Origin: GCA-016432345 sp964544105
GTDB lineage: Bacteria > Patescibacteriota > Microgenomatia > Levybacterales > UBA12049
DNA: 34,334 nt
Assembly: GCA_964544105.1 (NCBI GenBank)
Contig: CAZIZQ010000005.1
Location: forward strand, 1 to 34,334
Direction: 5' to 3'
Part shown: piece after piece, positions 8,734-16,006 of the stretch
How the letters are laid out: every line of letters begins with the position of its first letter
Position numbering within the stretch: position 1 is the stretch's first letter
Position numbers and translations under genes: made by a program
Notes under the pieces: generated by a model
The model's input: the letters and a program-made list of their open reading frames with translations, nothing else
Told to the model about the DNA's origin: nothing
Database searches by the model: none

Positions 8734-8856
8734 AACTCAAAACTCAAATGTCAAAACTCAAAACTATAGTTCAAAACGTAAAACTTTTGAGCTTTAAGCT
8801 GCCCGCTTCGCAGCGAGGCGAGTAGCTTTGAACTTTGAATTTTGCGCTTTGAGCTT
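8734..8856. repeat. CTCAAA-type palindromic element, copy A (full length, 123 bases)
   Basis: The left end is AACTCAAAACTCAAATGTC. The right end, read on the other strand, is AAGCTCAAAGCGCAAAATTC, so the element has imperfect terminal inverted repeats of about 30 bases. The centre GCCCGCTTCGCAGCGAGGCG is GC-rich and folds back. Its last 102 bases recur at 10124-10225 with a single difference. The first two bases of the minus-strand jag stop codon (TAA, 8855-8857) lie in its right end. It fills the gap between the ligase-like gene and jag. Confidence 0.9.
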
Positions 8857-9307
8857 ACTCTCGTGGTTTTATCACAAGAGTCCTATCTCGCCCAACACCG
8901 ACAGATTCTGAAATAACTTCCGGATCATCTTGAAAATACATATGGACTATTCTTCTTTCCCAAGATCGGAGATTGGGGAGCGTAACTTCTTTTTTATCTT
9001 GCAATACTTTTTCTTTCGTCTGGATGGCCAAGCCCTCAAGCCAATCGGTTCGATTCTTTTTATAGTCACCAACTTCTATAGAAGCGCGGACAAATCTACC
9101 CAATTTTTTTGAAATAGCAAGAGAAAAAACAAGCTGCAGGGCTTCGAGGATTTCACCATGGTAACCAATTACCATGCCACTGTCTTTAGTTTCCAAATTT
9201 ATCTCAACTACTTCCTCACTTGCAGAAAAGGTAAAATCTCCATCTATTTCCAAAACAGATAAAATCTCCTCTATTATTTTTTCGATGTGATTTTGTTCTT
9301 TTTCCAT
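8855..9307 (-). CDS. khpB: KhpB/Jag RNA-binding protein (KH and R3H domains)
   Basis: A 150-residue RNA-binding protein. The KH domain carries the GxxG-type loop VIGYHGEILEALQ (46-58). The R3H domain carries RSWERRIVH (114-122), with the defining Arg-x3-His at 118-122. Jag/KhpB binds small and messenger RNAs and affects cell elongation in Gram-positive bacteria. Some homologues have an extra N-terminal Jag_N domain, which is absent here. The start ATG lies inside the yidC coding end (34-base overlap), in the widespread order rpmH-rnpA-yidD-yidC-jag. The stop codon falls in the right end of a palindromic repeat, so the extreme C-terminus may have been reset by that repeat. Confidence 0.92.
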   Translation of the reverse strand: MEKEQNHIEKIIEEILSVLEIDGDFTFSASEEVVEINLETKDSGMVIGYHGEILEALQLVFSLAISKKLGRFVRASIEVGDYKKNRTDWLEGLAIQTKEKVLQDKKEVTLPNLRSWERRIVHMYFQDDPEVISESVGVGRDRTLVIKPRE

Positions 9308-10116
9308 AAGTCAGAAATGTTAGCTAACCCCCCAAAACCGCTAACGTGGTACTGCTGTATTATACCAAAAACCGTGAACGTATTCCAATACAAAGAGAGG
9401 CCAACCGGAAATGTGGCAGAAAAAAACCCAATCATAACAGGGAATATATATAACGATTGTGTTTGGAATACACTGGCAAAATCATCTTTCTTGCCCGTTT
9501 TACCCGCCGTAGTTTTAACGAAGGCGGGCTCTTCCGGTTTACTAAACATCATTTTTGACTGGATAAACTGTAGTACTCCGGTAATAAGAGGTATTGCAAT
9601 AATTAATAATGGCATTTTTTCATTAAGCTGCCATGGGCTTGGTGCAAGCGGAATACCAAAAAAATTAGTATCCCACGGCTTGCTTAACCACAAAGCAGGG
9701 GAGTATAAAATATTGCTATTAATTTCAACCATTGCCTTTGCAGGATCAAGACTAATGACTTTTGTAAATGCCGGATAAAGCCCAAAAGCAATAATTCCCA
9801 TCTGCACTATTGCAGACAAACAACCACTAGCAGGATTAACTCCATGATCTTTATACAGCTGCATTGTCTCTTTCTGAATCCGAGCATTATCTCCTTTGTG
9901 TCTATCTTTTAAATTAGATATATGAGGGGCGAGCTCTTGCATTTTTTTTGATGCCCGTAATTGCGAGGTGATCATGGGGTACATGACAAGCCGAATTAAA
10001 ACAGTAAGGAGAATAATCGAAAATCCCAATGGGAATGGGATATGTAAAAAAACCAGGAATTGATATATGGCAACTAATACATTTAATAATGGGTAGACGA
10101 GTACTTGATCTAACAT
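9274..10116 (-). CDS. yidC: Membrane protein insertase YidC (Oxa1 family, short form)
   Basis: It inserts and folds membrane proteins, alone or with Sec translocase. With the ATG at 10116 the protein has 280 residues and opens MLDQVLVYPLLNVLV, a first helix. Then come the conserved cytoplasmic region with helices (ASKKMQELAPHISNLK), later hydrophobic segments, and the conserved C-terminal helix GLSLYWNTFTVFGIIQQY. There is no large periplasmic domain, as in monoderm bacteria. A longer open frame reaching 10248 is rejected because its first 44 residues are translated from a dispersed repeat (10124-10225). The neighbours are yidD upstream and khpB overlapping downstream. Confidence 0.94.
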   Translation of the reverse strand: MLDQVLVYPLLNVLVAIYQFLVFLHIPFPLGFSIILLTVLIRLVMYPMITSQLRASKKMQELAPHISNLKDRHKGDNARIQKETMQLYKDHGVNPASGCLSAIVQMGIIAFGLYPAFTKVISLDPAKAMVEINSNILYSPALWLSKPWDTNFFGIPLAPSPWQLNEKMPLLIIAIPLITGVLQFIQSKMMFSKPEEPAFVKTTAGKTGKKDDFASVFQTQSLYIFPVMIGFFSATFPVGLSLYWNTFTVFGIIQQYHVSGFGGLANISDLWKKNKITSKK

Positions 10117-10123
10117 AATAAAT

Positions 10124-10225
10124 AACTCAAAACTATAGTTCAAAACGTAAAACTTTTGAGTTTTAAGCTGCCCGCTTCGCAGCGAGGCGAGTAGCTTTGA
10201 ACTTTGAATTTTGCGCTTTGAGCTT
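10124..10225. repeat. CTCAAA-type palindromic element, copy B (102 bases)
   Basis: Identical to 8755-8856 except for one base (a T for C in TTTTGAGYTTTAAGC). It lacks the outermost 21 bases of the left end of copy A. It separates yidD from yidC and extends into yidD, supplying that gene's last 20 codons and its stop. Near identity to copy A, about 1.4 kb away, implies recent spread or gene conversion. Confidence 0.92.
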
Positions 10226-10426
10226 GATAAAGGGCTGGCAGCTCGCAATCCTCTTTATAGATAACCAGCCACCTTGAATTATACCGTATTTTTCAATCAT
10301 CTGTATTGAGTACTTTGAACATGTTGGAGAAAAACGGCAGATGGTCGGGGAACCAACAATAAAAGAGATAACTCTTGAAAATAATACTTGATAAACTCTG
10401 ATAAAAAAAATTACTACAGTTTTCAT
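10163..10426 (-). CDS. yidD: YidD membrane protein insertion efficiency factor, C-terminus replaced by a repeat
   Basis: YidD is a small membrane-associated protein that assists YidC-dependent insertion. The N-terminal amphipathic/hydrophobic helix (VIFFIRVYQVLFS) and the family core CRFSPTCSKYSIQMIEKYG (30-48, cysteines 30 and 36) are present, as is RIASCQPF (59-66, cysteine 63). In typical members that last motif is followed by a GGxDPVP ending. Here residues 68-87 (KLKAQNSKFKATRLAAKRAA) are instead encoded by the palindromic repeat at 10124-10225. The ATG overlaps the TGA of rnpA by four bases (ATGA), so translation is probably coupled. The altered tail may be tolerated because it lies outside the core. 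Confidence 0.9.
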   Translation of the reverse strand: MKTVVIFFIRVYQVLFSRVISFIVGSPTICRFSPTCSKYSIQMIEKYGIIQGGWLSIKRIASCQPFIKLKAQNSKFKATRLAAKRAA

Positions 10427-10749
10427 ATAAACATCTGTTGTTTTTCAAAAACATCAACAATTGCAGAATTTAATACTTCTTCTTTTTTATTTAATGCTGC
10501 AGCTCGCAAAGAAAACGCCATATCGTATCCTCCTCGAATACGCGTATACATTTGCTCTATACAGTGGCTCATACGTCTACGCAGCTTGTTTCTAACAGCA
10601 GCCCTTTTATCTATTTTTTTTGAAACATTAAACCTAAATCTAGAAATAGATAAATTGTTTTTTGATATACGTACAATAAAATAGGGGATTGCAATAGTAC
10701 GAGGGTTAGCCAATTTGATTCGTGGTATACGATACTCTCTTTTTAACAC
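10423..10749 (-). CDS. rnpA: Ribonuclease P protein component
   Basis: The protein subunit of RNase P, which trims the 5' leader of tRNA precursors and binds the catalytic RNA. It has 108 residues, the family length, and is strongly basic. The RNR signature is visible at about residues 44-60 (KKIDKRAAVRNKLRRR), with the arginine-rich helix that contacts the RNA. The start codon is GTG at 10749, one base after the rpmH stop. Its TGA overlaps the yidD start. The position between rpmH and yidD is the standard one near dnaA. The RNase P RNA gene is not in this window. Confidence 0.94.
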   Translation of the reverse strand: MLKREYRIPRIKLANPRTIAIPYFIVRISKNNLSISRFRFNVSKKIDKRAAVRNKLRRRMSHCIEQMYTRIRGGYDMAFSLRAAALNKKEEVLNSAIVDVFEKQQMFI

Positions 10750-10750
10750 G

Positions 10751-10888
10751 TTATATAGTTAGCCGTTTTCTTTTGGTAGCTCTGCGTCTCTTCAAAACCT
10801 TTTTCCCGTTATGTGTGCTCATCCGGCTTAAAAAGCCATGCTTTCGCTTTCTCTTTACCTTTTTAGTTTTCAACCCAACCTTTTCCAT
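10751..10888 (-). CDS. rpmH: 50S ribosomal protein L34
   Basis: A 45-residue, very basic ribosomal protein of the large subunit. The pattern KRKRKHGFLSRMSTHNGKKV followed by an RRRATKRKRL tail is diagnostic of L34. The ATG at 10888 gives the usual length. The longer open frame to 11005 is rejected because its extra residues are translated from the palindromic repeat at 10939-11002. It is the first gene of the rpmH-rnpA-yidD-yidC-khpB minus-strand cluster and faces away from dnaA, as in most bacteria. Confidence 0.96.
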   Translation of the reverse strand: MEKVGLKTKKVKRKRKHGFLSRMSTHNGKKVLKRRRATKRKRLTI

Positions 10889-10938
10889 ACTTGTAGTATA
10901 ACAAAAATTTCCTCTGTTGTCATCTCGAACCTTTACCG

Positions 10939-11002
10939 TGTCATTCTGAACTTGTTTCAGAATCTTAAACAAATGGGGTCCCGAAATAAATTCGGGATGA
11001 CA
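10939..11002. repeat. 64-base palindromic repeat, copy 2 (between rpmH and dnaA)
   Basis: It starts TGTCATTCTGAA and ends TTCGGGATGACA, an inverted pair with a few differences. Two internal hairpins are visible: TTCTGAA...TTCAGAA at 10943-10963 and TCCCGAA...TTCGGGA. Same length and layout as 7915-7978, with diverged inner sequence. It lies in the rpmH-dnaA gap, which may contain replication-origin or promoter functions. Confidence 0.87.
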
Positions 11003-11054
11003 CAAAAACGCATGTTGATATGGAGATATCTACTTTATGCTCCTTGACAAAAAG

Positions 11055-11063
11055 TTATCCACA
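11055..11063 (+). promoter_or_regulatory. DnaA box upstream of dnaA
   Basis: TTATCCACA, a perfect consensus DnaA box, 21 bases before the favoured dnaA ATG at 11085. It can serve in autoregulation of dnaA or as part of the replication origin. I see only this one perfect box in the rpmH-dnaA gap, so it alone does not define an origin. Confidence 0.75.
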
Positions 11064-11084
11064 TTATTAAATGCCCTAACATAT

Positions 11085-12443
11085 ATGGATTTACATGAGA
11101 TTTGGAAAACAGCCTTGGGCGAGATAGAAACAGAGGTTTCGCGGGCACAGTTTTTAACATTTTTTAAAAAAAGCGCCCTAGTTAACTTAGACGACACAAC
11201 TGCAACTATTGCCATACAGTCATCTATCGGCATTGACCTTTTGCAAAAACGGTTTTCATCCGTTATCAAACACGCTATTAAAAAAAACACCGGCAAGGAA
11301 TACAAACTTTCCTTTGTGGCCAAAACTCTTCCGTCTAAAAATGTGGACCAAAAACCAGGCCCCCTTTTTCCAGATGATTCTACCCCTACACTACCAACAC
11401 CGCCTTCACTCCCAAAGCAACTTTCTCGGGTAAGGGCAGAGTTTCGTTTTGAAACACTAGCTGTTTCTTCCAGTAACCAATTGGCTTTTGTGTCTGCCCA
11501 GACCGTGGCAAAAAACTTGGGAAAATCATACAACCCACTTTTTATCTACGGACCGGTCGGAGTGGGCAAAACCCATCTTATGCAAGCAATTGCAAATGAT
11601 GTGTATGAAAAAACTCCGGAAAAAATAATTATTTACATATCTAGTGAAGAGTTTACCAACGAGGTTGTGGAGGCAATTCGCAACAACGATACATCTAGGA
11701 TGAAAAAGAGATTTCGCGCTGCCAATCTTTTAATTATTGATGATATTCAATTTTTTGCCGGTAAAGAAAAGGTGCAGGAAGAACTTTTCCACACATTTAA
11801 CATTCTTATCGATGGGGGAGCGCAAATTGTTTTGTCGTCTGACCGGCCCCCCCAGGAAATTAAAAAGCTGGAAAAAAGGCTTTCTTCCAGATTTGCATCC
11901 GGTCTAACAGTTGATATCGAATCACCTGATTTTGAACTTCGAACTGCCATCCTTTTAATTAAAGCCAAGAAATATGGCGTTGATTTACCAATTGAAGTTG
12001 CAAAGCAAATTGCAGAAAAAGCCGTGGATGCCCGAAGCCTTGAAGGAATGTTGCTGCGTGTAGTTACTGAAGCTAAAACAAAAAACCAAGATGTAACTAG
12101 TGACTTGGTGTATAAAATTTTTAAGAAAAATGGGGAAGAGGAAAAAAAACGCTTGCATCCTGACGATATCGTGGATAAAATTTGCCGATACTACAATATA
12201 AAAACAACCCAGATAAAAGGGCCAAAGAGGGACGCCCATCTGGTAAAGGCCAGACAAATTGCCATGTATTTATTAAAAAAAGATCTTGGAATGACACATG
12301 TTGAAATAGGTAATTTACTGGGGGGGCGTGACCACACCACAATTATGCATGGTATTACAAAATTGGAAAATATTACAGATAAAAATAACCAACACACAAC
12401 ATCTGTGGAAATCATGGGGATAAGAAAGATATTAGTTGGATAA
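11085..12443 (+). CDS. dnaA: Chromosomal replication initiator protein DnaA
   Basis: DnaA binds TTATCCACA boxes and opens the origin in its ATP form. From the ATG at 11085 the protein has 452 residues. Domain I starts MDLHEIWKTALGEIETEVS. A proline-rich linker (about 81-112) is domain II. The AAA+ domain has Walker A GPVGVGKT (156-163), Walker B LLIIDDIQFF, and the sensor/arginine finger region KRLSSRFASG. Domain IV carries the DNA-reading signature GGRDHTTIMHG near the end. An upstream in-frame ATG at 11037 is less likely, since it would translate through the DnaA box and adds 16 residues before the conserved start. dnaN follows on the same strand after a gap containing another DnaA box. Confidence 0.96.
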   Translation: MDLHEIWKTALGEIETEVSRAQFLTFFKKSALVNLDDTTATIAIQSSIGIDLLQKRFSSVIKHAIKKNTGKEYKLSFVAKTLPSKNVDQKPGPLFPDDSTPTLPTPPSLPKQLSRVRAEFRFETLAVSSSNQLAFVSAQTVAKNLGKSYNPLFIYGPVGVGKTHLMQAIANDVYEKTPEKIIIYISSEEFTNEVVEAIRNNDTSRMKKRFRAANLLIIDDIQFFAGKEKVQEELFHTFNILIDGGAQIVLSSDRPPQEIKKLEKRLSSRFASGLTVDIESPDFELRTAILLIKAKKYGVDLPIEVAKQIAEKAVDARSLEGMLLRVVTEAKTKNQDVTSDLVYKIFKKNGEEEKKRLHPDDIVDKICRYYNIKTTQIKGPKRDAHLVKARQIAMYLLKKDLGMTHVEIGNLLGGRDHTTIMHGITKLENITDKNNQHTTSVEIMGIRKILVG

Positions 12444-12588
12444 CTCTTTGTTATTTTTCTTTTTATATAGTTACCAACATAATATACACAAAGTTATCCT
12501 ACAGTTATCCACATTTTTTTTATGGCTTTGCTTGCTTTTTTCCACTTTTCCCAGTACACTACTAAAACTACAAATAGATATAATACAT
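12444..12588 (+). other. dnaA-dnaN intergenic region with DnaA boxes, candidate oriC
   Basis: A 145-base AT-rich gap with a perfect DnaA box TTATCCACA at 12505-12513 and a near copy with one extra base, TTATCCTACA, at 12494-12503, in the same orientation and 11 bases apart. T-rich tracts follow (12514-12520, 12537-12541), which could be the unwinding part. A TTGGATAAC motif at the dnaA end is a weak inverse match. In many bacteria oriC lies here or just before dnaA. Confidence 0.55.
12579..12584 (+). promoter_or_regulatory. Candidate -10 element of dnaN
   Basis: A perfect TATAAT ends only 4 bases before the preferred dnaN ATG (12589). No Shine-Dalgarno sequence fits between them and no good -35 box is at the right distance. 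If used, the transcript would be essentially leaderless. Chance occurrence in AT-rich DNA is possible. Confidence 0.35.
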
Positions 12589-13692
12589 ATGAAACTACAA
12601 ATACTATCAGAATACTTACAGAAAAAACTTCCCTTTATAAGTAAAATTACTTCTTCTAAAACGCAACTTCCGGTATTACAAAATATGTTACTTCAAGCAA
12701 AGAATGGAAAACTGATAATTTCGGCAACTGATTTGGAAATAGGATTACAAATAAAAATAGCAGCAAACATTGAAGAAGAAGGGGAAATTACTGTTCCGGC
12801 AAGACAATTATCAGAACTCATTAACACATTACCCCTAGAAAAAATAACAATAGAGACAATTGATAATACCTTTTCTGTGGTAAGTAAACGGACAAAGAGC
12901 AGTTTTCAAACAATCCCCGCAGACGAGTTCCCAAAACTCTACGAAGAAAAAGGAGAGAAATTATTAAGTATTAAACAAAATGAATTACAAAAAACCCTCT
13001 CCCGTATTTTATTTGCAGCAAGTCTTGATGCGGCAAGGCCTGCACTTTCTGGAGTATATATTTCTTCCTCTTTTATTGTTGCTACAGATGGTTATAGATT
13101 GTCGTTAGTAAAGAGCACATTGAAAATGCATTTAGAAAAACCTCTTCTTATTTCTGCAAGGGTATTTAGAGAAGTTTCTATTCTAAAACAAGATGAAGAT
13201 ACAGACATCCATATGTTTGTGATTGATAAATCAAACCAAGTGCTTTTTCAACAAGAAGATACATTATTGGTGGGTCGTCTTATTGAGGCTCAATTCCCTG
13301 ATTATGAAAAAATTATCCCGGCTGATGCAACCACAAAAGTTGTTTTTGATCGGAATGAGATGGAGAAGGCTGTAAAAATGGCCTCTATTTTTGCCAGGGA
13401 ATCGGCAAATATTATTAAATTTGACATCAAAAAAGAATGTATTACTGTTTCAGCAAATGCCCCTCAAACAGGTGAAAATACAGTTGAGGTTGAAGCAAAA
13501 CTAACAGGAGAAGAAAATGAGATTGCTTTTAATGCAAAATACTTAATTGATTTATTCGCCAATGTTAAAGAAGAAGAAATGATGCTGGAAATGACAACAT
13601 CGACAAGCCCAGGAGTATTTAAGGTTAAAGGAGACTCTACATTTCTCCATTTGATTATGCCTATTAGGGTTCAGACTGAACAATCCATTTAA
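12589..13692 (+). CDS. dnaN: DNA polymerase III beta subunit (sliding clamp)
   Basis: The clamp that rings DNA and tethers the polymerase. The ATG at 12589 gives 367 residues, the family length, and the standard opening MKLQILSEYLQKKLPFISK. An open frame beginning at 12436 would add 51 residues rich in phenylalanine and leucine, translated from the DnaA-box gap, and is rejected. Family landmarks are LPVLQNMLL, a domain-2 start around KLLSIKQNELQKTL, ATDGYRLSLVKS, and the C-terminal end FKVKGDSTFLHLIMPIRV, where the protein-binding pocket forms. The 3' end overlaps the end of a minus-strand gene by 29 bases. The dnaA-dnaN order supports the origin assignment. Confidence 0.95.
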   Translation: MKLQILSEYLQKKLPFISKITSSKTQLPVLQNMLLQAKNGKLIISATDLEIGLQIKIAANIEEEGEITVPARQLSELINTLPLEKITIETIDNTFSVVSKRTKSSFQTIPADEFPKLYEEKGEKLLSIKQNELQKTLSRILFAASLDAARPALSGVYISSSFIVATDGYRLSLVKSTLKMHLEKPLLISARVFREVSILKQDEDTDIHMFVIDKSNQVLFQQEDTLLVGRLIEAQFPDYEKIIPADATTKVVFDRNEMEKAVKMASIFARESANIIKFDIKKECITVSANAPQTGENTVEVEAKLTGEENEIAFNAKYLIDLFANVKEEEMMLEMTTSTSPGVFKVKGDSTFLHLIMPIRVQTEQSI

Positions 13693-14122
13693 AAATATAT
13701 TTAGAACTATCAATGCCTAACACACCCAATTGTGTAATTATTTCGTTTTTGAAAGAGTTAACTTGTTCCTCAAGAGAAGTTTTGGAGGATGTTTTAGGAT
13801 ATAAGTATGCAATAAATTTTTTTTTTTTTTTTTCAAAATAAATGAAATAATTATCTGATTGATGAGGAAGATTATTATACCACGGGTAATTTTTATAAAT
13901 ACCTTTTTGCCAATCAGAAAACTTTTTATCGCTTTCTGTTTGAATTTTTAATTGTTCTTGTAGTGAAGGAGTTTTATCTAAAGGAATAAAAGTAGTAGGG
14001 GTTGGGTTCTGTAATAAAGGCGGTTGGTTAATTATTGGTTTTGTAAAGTATCCATAAATCACGTTTATAACTATAATAACAACGGAAGCTATAAATGTAA
14101 TAATGATTATTTTTTTAAACAT
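13664..14122 (-). CDS. Small membrane-anchored hypothetical protein
   Basis: I do not recognise this 152-residue protein. It has one N-terminal membrane helix (residues 4-25), a proline-rich stretch, and an outer or cytoplasmic part with YFIYFEKKKKKFIAYLYP. It begins 15 bases after the CHAP-like gene on the same strand, so it is the last gene of the PrgI-VirB4-CHAP operon and may be an accessory of the secretion channel. The lysine codons come from a run of 17 A (13817-13833 on the complementary strand), a slippage-prone tract. The end overlaps dnaN tail to tail by 29 bases. Confidence 0.7.
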   Translation of the reverse strand: MFKKIIIITFIASVVIIVINVIYGYFTKPIINQPPLLQNPTPTTFIPLDKTPSLQEQLKIQTESDKKFSDWQKGIYKNYPWYNNLPHQSDNYFIYFEKKKKKFIAYLYPKTSSKTSLEEQVNSFKNEIITQLGVLGIDSSKYIFKWIVQSEP

Positions 14123-14137
14123 ATATTTATGTACTTT

Positions 14138-16006
14138 TCATTGTGTAGTGCCAAAGCCAACTAAAGTGTAAAGTTGATTTTTGACATCCCAGTTGACAAC
14201 TGGGTAACGTTGTGTTTTCGCGTTGGTATTGGCGTCGTATGTTTCTACAAACCCATTTCCTCTGGAGTCAATGTTTTTAGATTTAATTATAGCAACATGC
14301 TCGTTGCCAGTGAAAACACCCGGTTGCGATTCAAAGAAAATTGCAAACCCAGGAGAAATAGCTGATAGAATATTTTGATAATTACCATTTAGATAATCTA
14401 AATGGATATATCCTGGTGATGTTTTCCAGAAGTTTCTCATCGAAATGACAGCTTGATGATTATCGTTGAGCCCAGATTTGCCAGCTAGATTATATGTATC
14501 AATAACAAGGTTTGTACACCAATAAAGACCACGAGGACTTGTATTTATAAATTCCCCTGTTCGTTTAGTAGCGTTGTAAGAACCATTTGTAATATTTGCA
14601 ATCATCTTATTGTAGTCACCAAGCGGTCCTTCTTTTGCAGTTTCTGATAAAGGTGATTGAGAGGGGGGGGATATGGTCGGAGATATATCACTCTTGTTTT
14701 CTTCCGGTGAGGCTTCGAGGGTTGTTGCTTCTCCTCCAATTGCCCCAAAAACAATAGCAAACGTCATAATAGAAACAAAAAGAATTGGTCCGACAACAGC
14801 AAGGGCAGACCGAATTGCAGCATTTTTGGCAAGATTTGCAAGTGGATTTTTGCCACCAAGACCAGGAATAAAACTACTTAACCCATTTCGTATGGCATTA
14901 CCAATACCACCGCCTCCAGGAATTGGTGGCCTTCCTGCTGGGAGAGCAGAAGGTATCCTACCAGAATTTGCAGTAGACAAAAAAGATGGAGGTGTGGTGG
15001 GACGCGGTTGTTGTTGAAAAATTGGTTGTTGGGGTATTGGTTGGACAGCGGGAGGTACGCTACCAATTGGTTTGCTTTGAGGATCGACAAGTTCAATGAT
15101 GGGCGTTATTGGAGCGGTCCACCTCGGAGGAGTCGAGGTCGCCGCCTCGCCTCCACGCCTGTCAAGCAGGCGAACTCCTTCGTCCGTTCCATCCGAGGCG
15201 ATTTGAGTCGTTATATGTTTCTTCTTTTCTTCTACTCGAACAATAGCTTCTTTTATGTCTTCATGTTTTTGTGCATAAACAGCTGCTTTTTCCGGGTGTT
15301 TTTCAACAAACCGTTCCCAATGAGCTGTCTCTACCTGTTTTTGGACATGTTCAATAGTTACAGAAGGGTCAGTTTTTTTAAGAAGTTCGTGGCGTGCTTG
15401 TGTATGGAGCACAATTTCCTCCTGGTGCCAGATAAGAGTAGAGTCTTTTGTTGGATCGTCGTATACTTTTTTTCTTTCTTCGTTATATTTTTTCCATAAT
15501 GATTCATGTTTTGTTTTAAATTCTTTTTCGGTATGACTAAATAGTGTTGGAGCATCGAAATTTTCCAAAGACCCATACCTATAATCAATCCACTCCTTAC
15601 TGTTTGTGTCTTTTCCAGGATGCGCCTTGAGCCATTGATCTGCTTTTTCATTAAGAATTCGTTTAAAGTGGGGATCCTGTTCTAGGATTTTTGGCCGTTC
15701 TCGAGAGAAAAGTGTCCCCAAAAATGCAAGGGCTCCAAGTCCAGGAGGAATGTCGTGGCTATCAAAGTGCCCAGTGTGTTCCATTTGTTCTTCTTCGTGC
15801 TTTTGCCGTAGGTAAAAATAGACATCTCGTATTTCTTTTCCAATCCAAATACTTGTATCGATATTTCTAGTGTGTGCCCAGGCAACAAATTCTTGTTTTA
15901 ATACAAAATGTGAAATTTCCGGGTGTTGACTGACAAATAAAATCCAATTCTGGGCAAGCTTATCAACTTCTTTTTGCTTTGTGGTAATGAGGTTTTCGAT
16001 ATCCAT
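14138..16006 (-). CDS. T4SS-associated membrane protein with C-terminal CHAP-like hydrolase domain (VirB1-like role)
   Basis: A 622-residue protein. Residues 1 to about 290 are charged and helical with repeated histidines. Residues 300-360 are a proline/glutamine-rich linker. A membrane helix lies at about 405-427 (VVGPILFVSIMTFAIVFGAI). The outer C-terminal part has LYWCTNLVIDTYN with a candidate nucleophile cysteine near 497, and EHVAIIKS with a histidine near 570 preceded by PGFAIFFE. This is the arrangement of CHAP/NlpC-P60 amidases. Such enzymes open peptidoglycan for channel assembly in monoderm T4SS. The gene overlaps the VirB4 stop by one base. The domain call rests on motif spacing alone. 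Confidence 0.72.
   Translation of the reverse strand: MDIENLITTKQKEVDKLAQNWILFVSQHPEISHFVLKQEFVAWAHTRNIDTSIWIGKEIRDVYFYLRQKHEEEQMEHTGHFDSHDIPPGLGALAFLGTLFSRERPKILEQDPHFKRILNEKADQWLKAHPGKDTNSKEWIDYRYGSLENFDAPTLFSHTEKEFKTKHESLWKKYNEERKKVYDDPTKDSTLIWHQEEIVLHTQARHELLKKTDPSVTIEHVQKQVETAHWERFVEKHPEKAAVYAQKHEDIKEAIVRVEEKKKHITTQIASDGTDEGVRLLDRRGGEAATSTPPRWTAPITPIIELVDPQSKPIGSVPPAVQPIPQQPIFQQQPRPTTPPSFLSTANSGRIPSALPAGRPPIPGGGGIGNAIRNGLSSFIPGLGGKNPLANLAKNAAIRSALAVVGPILFVSIMTFAIVFGAIGGEATTLEASPEENKSDISPTISPPSQSPLSETAKEGPLGDYNKMIANITNGSYNATKRTGEFINTSPRGLYWCTNLVIDTYNLAGKSGLNDNHQAVISMRNFWKTSPGYIHLDYLNGNYQNILSAISPGFAIFFESQPGVFTGNEHVAIIKSKNIDSRGNGFVETYDANTNAKTQRYPVVNWDVKNQLYTLVGFGTTQ

Noticed and set aside
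10117..10248. Longer YidC start
   Set aside because: The added residues are translated from a repeat, not from protein-like sequence.
7915..11002. CRISPR array or insertion sequence as the origin of the repeats
   Set aside because: Copies are dispersed, not regularly spaced, and no Cas or transposase gene is in the window.
11037..11084. Earlier ATG for DnaA
   Set aside because: It contains the DnaA box and adds residues before the conserved domain I start.
12436..12588. N-terminal extension of DnaN by 51 residues
   Set aside because: It would translate through the DnaA boxes, and the conserved clamp start is at 12589.
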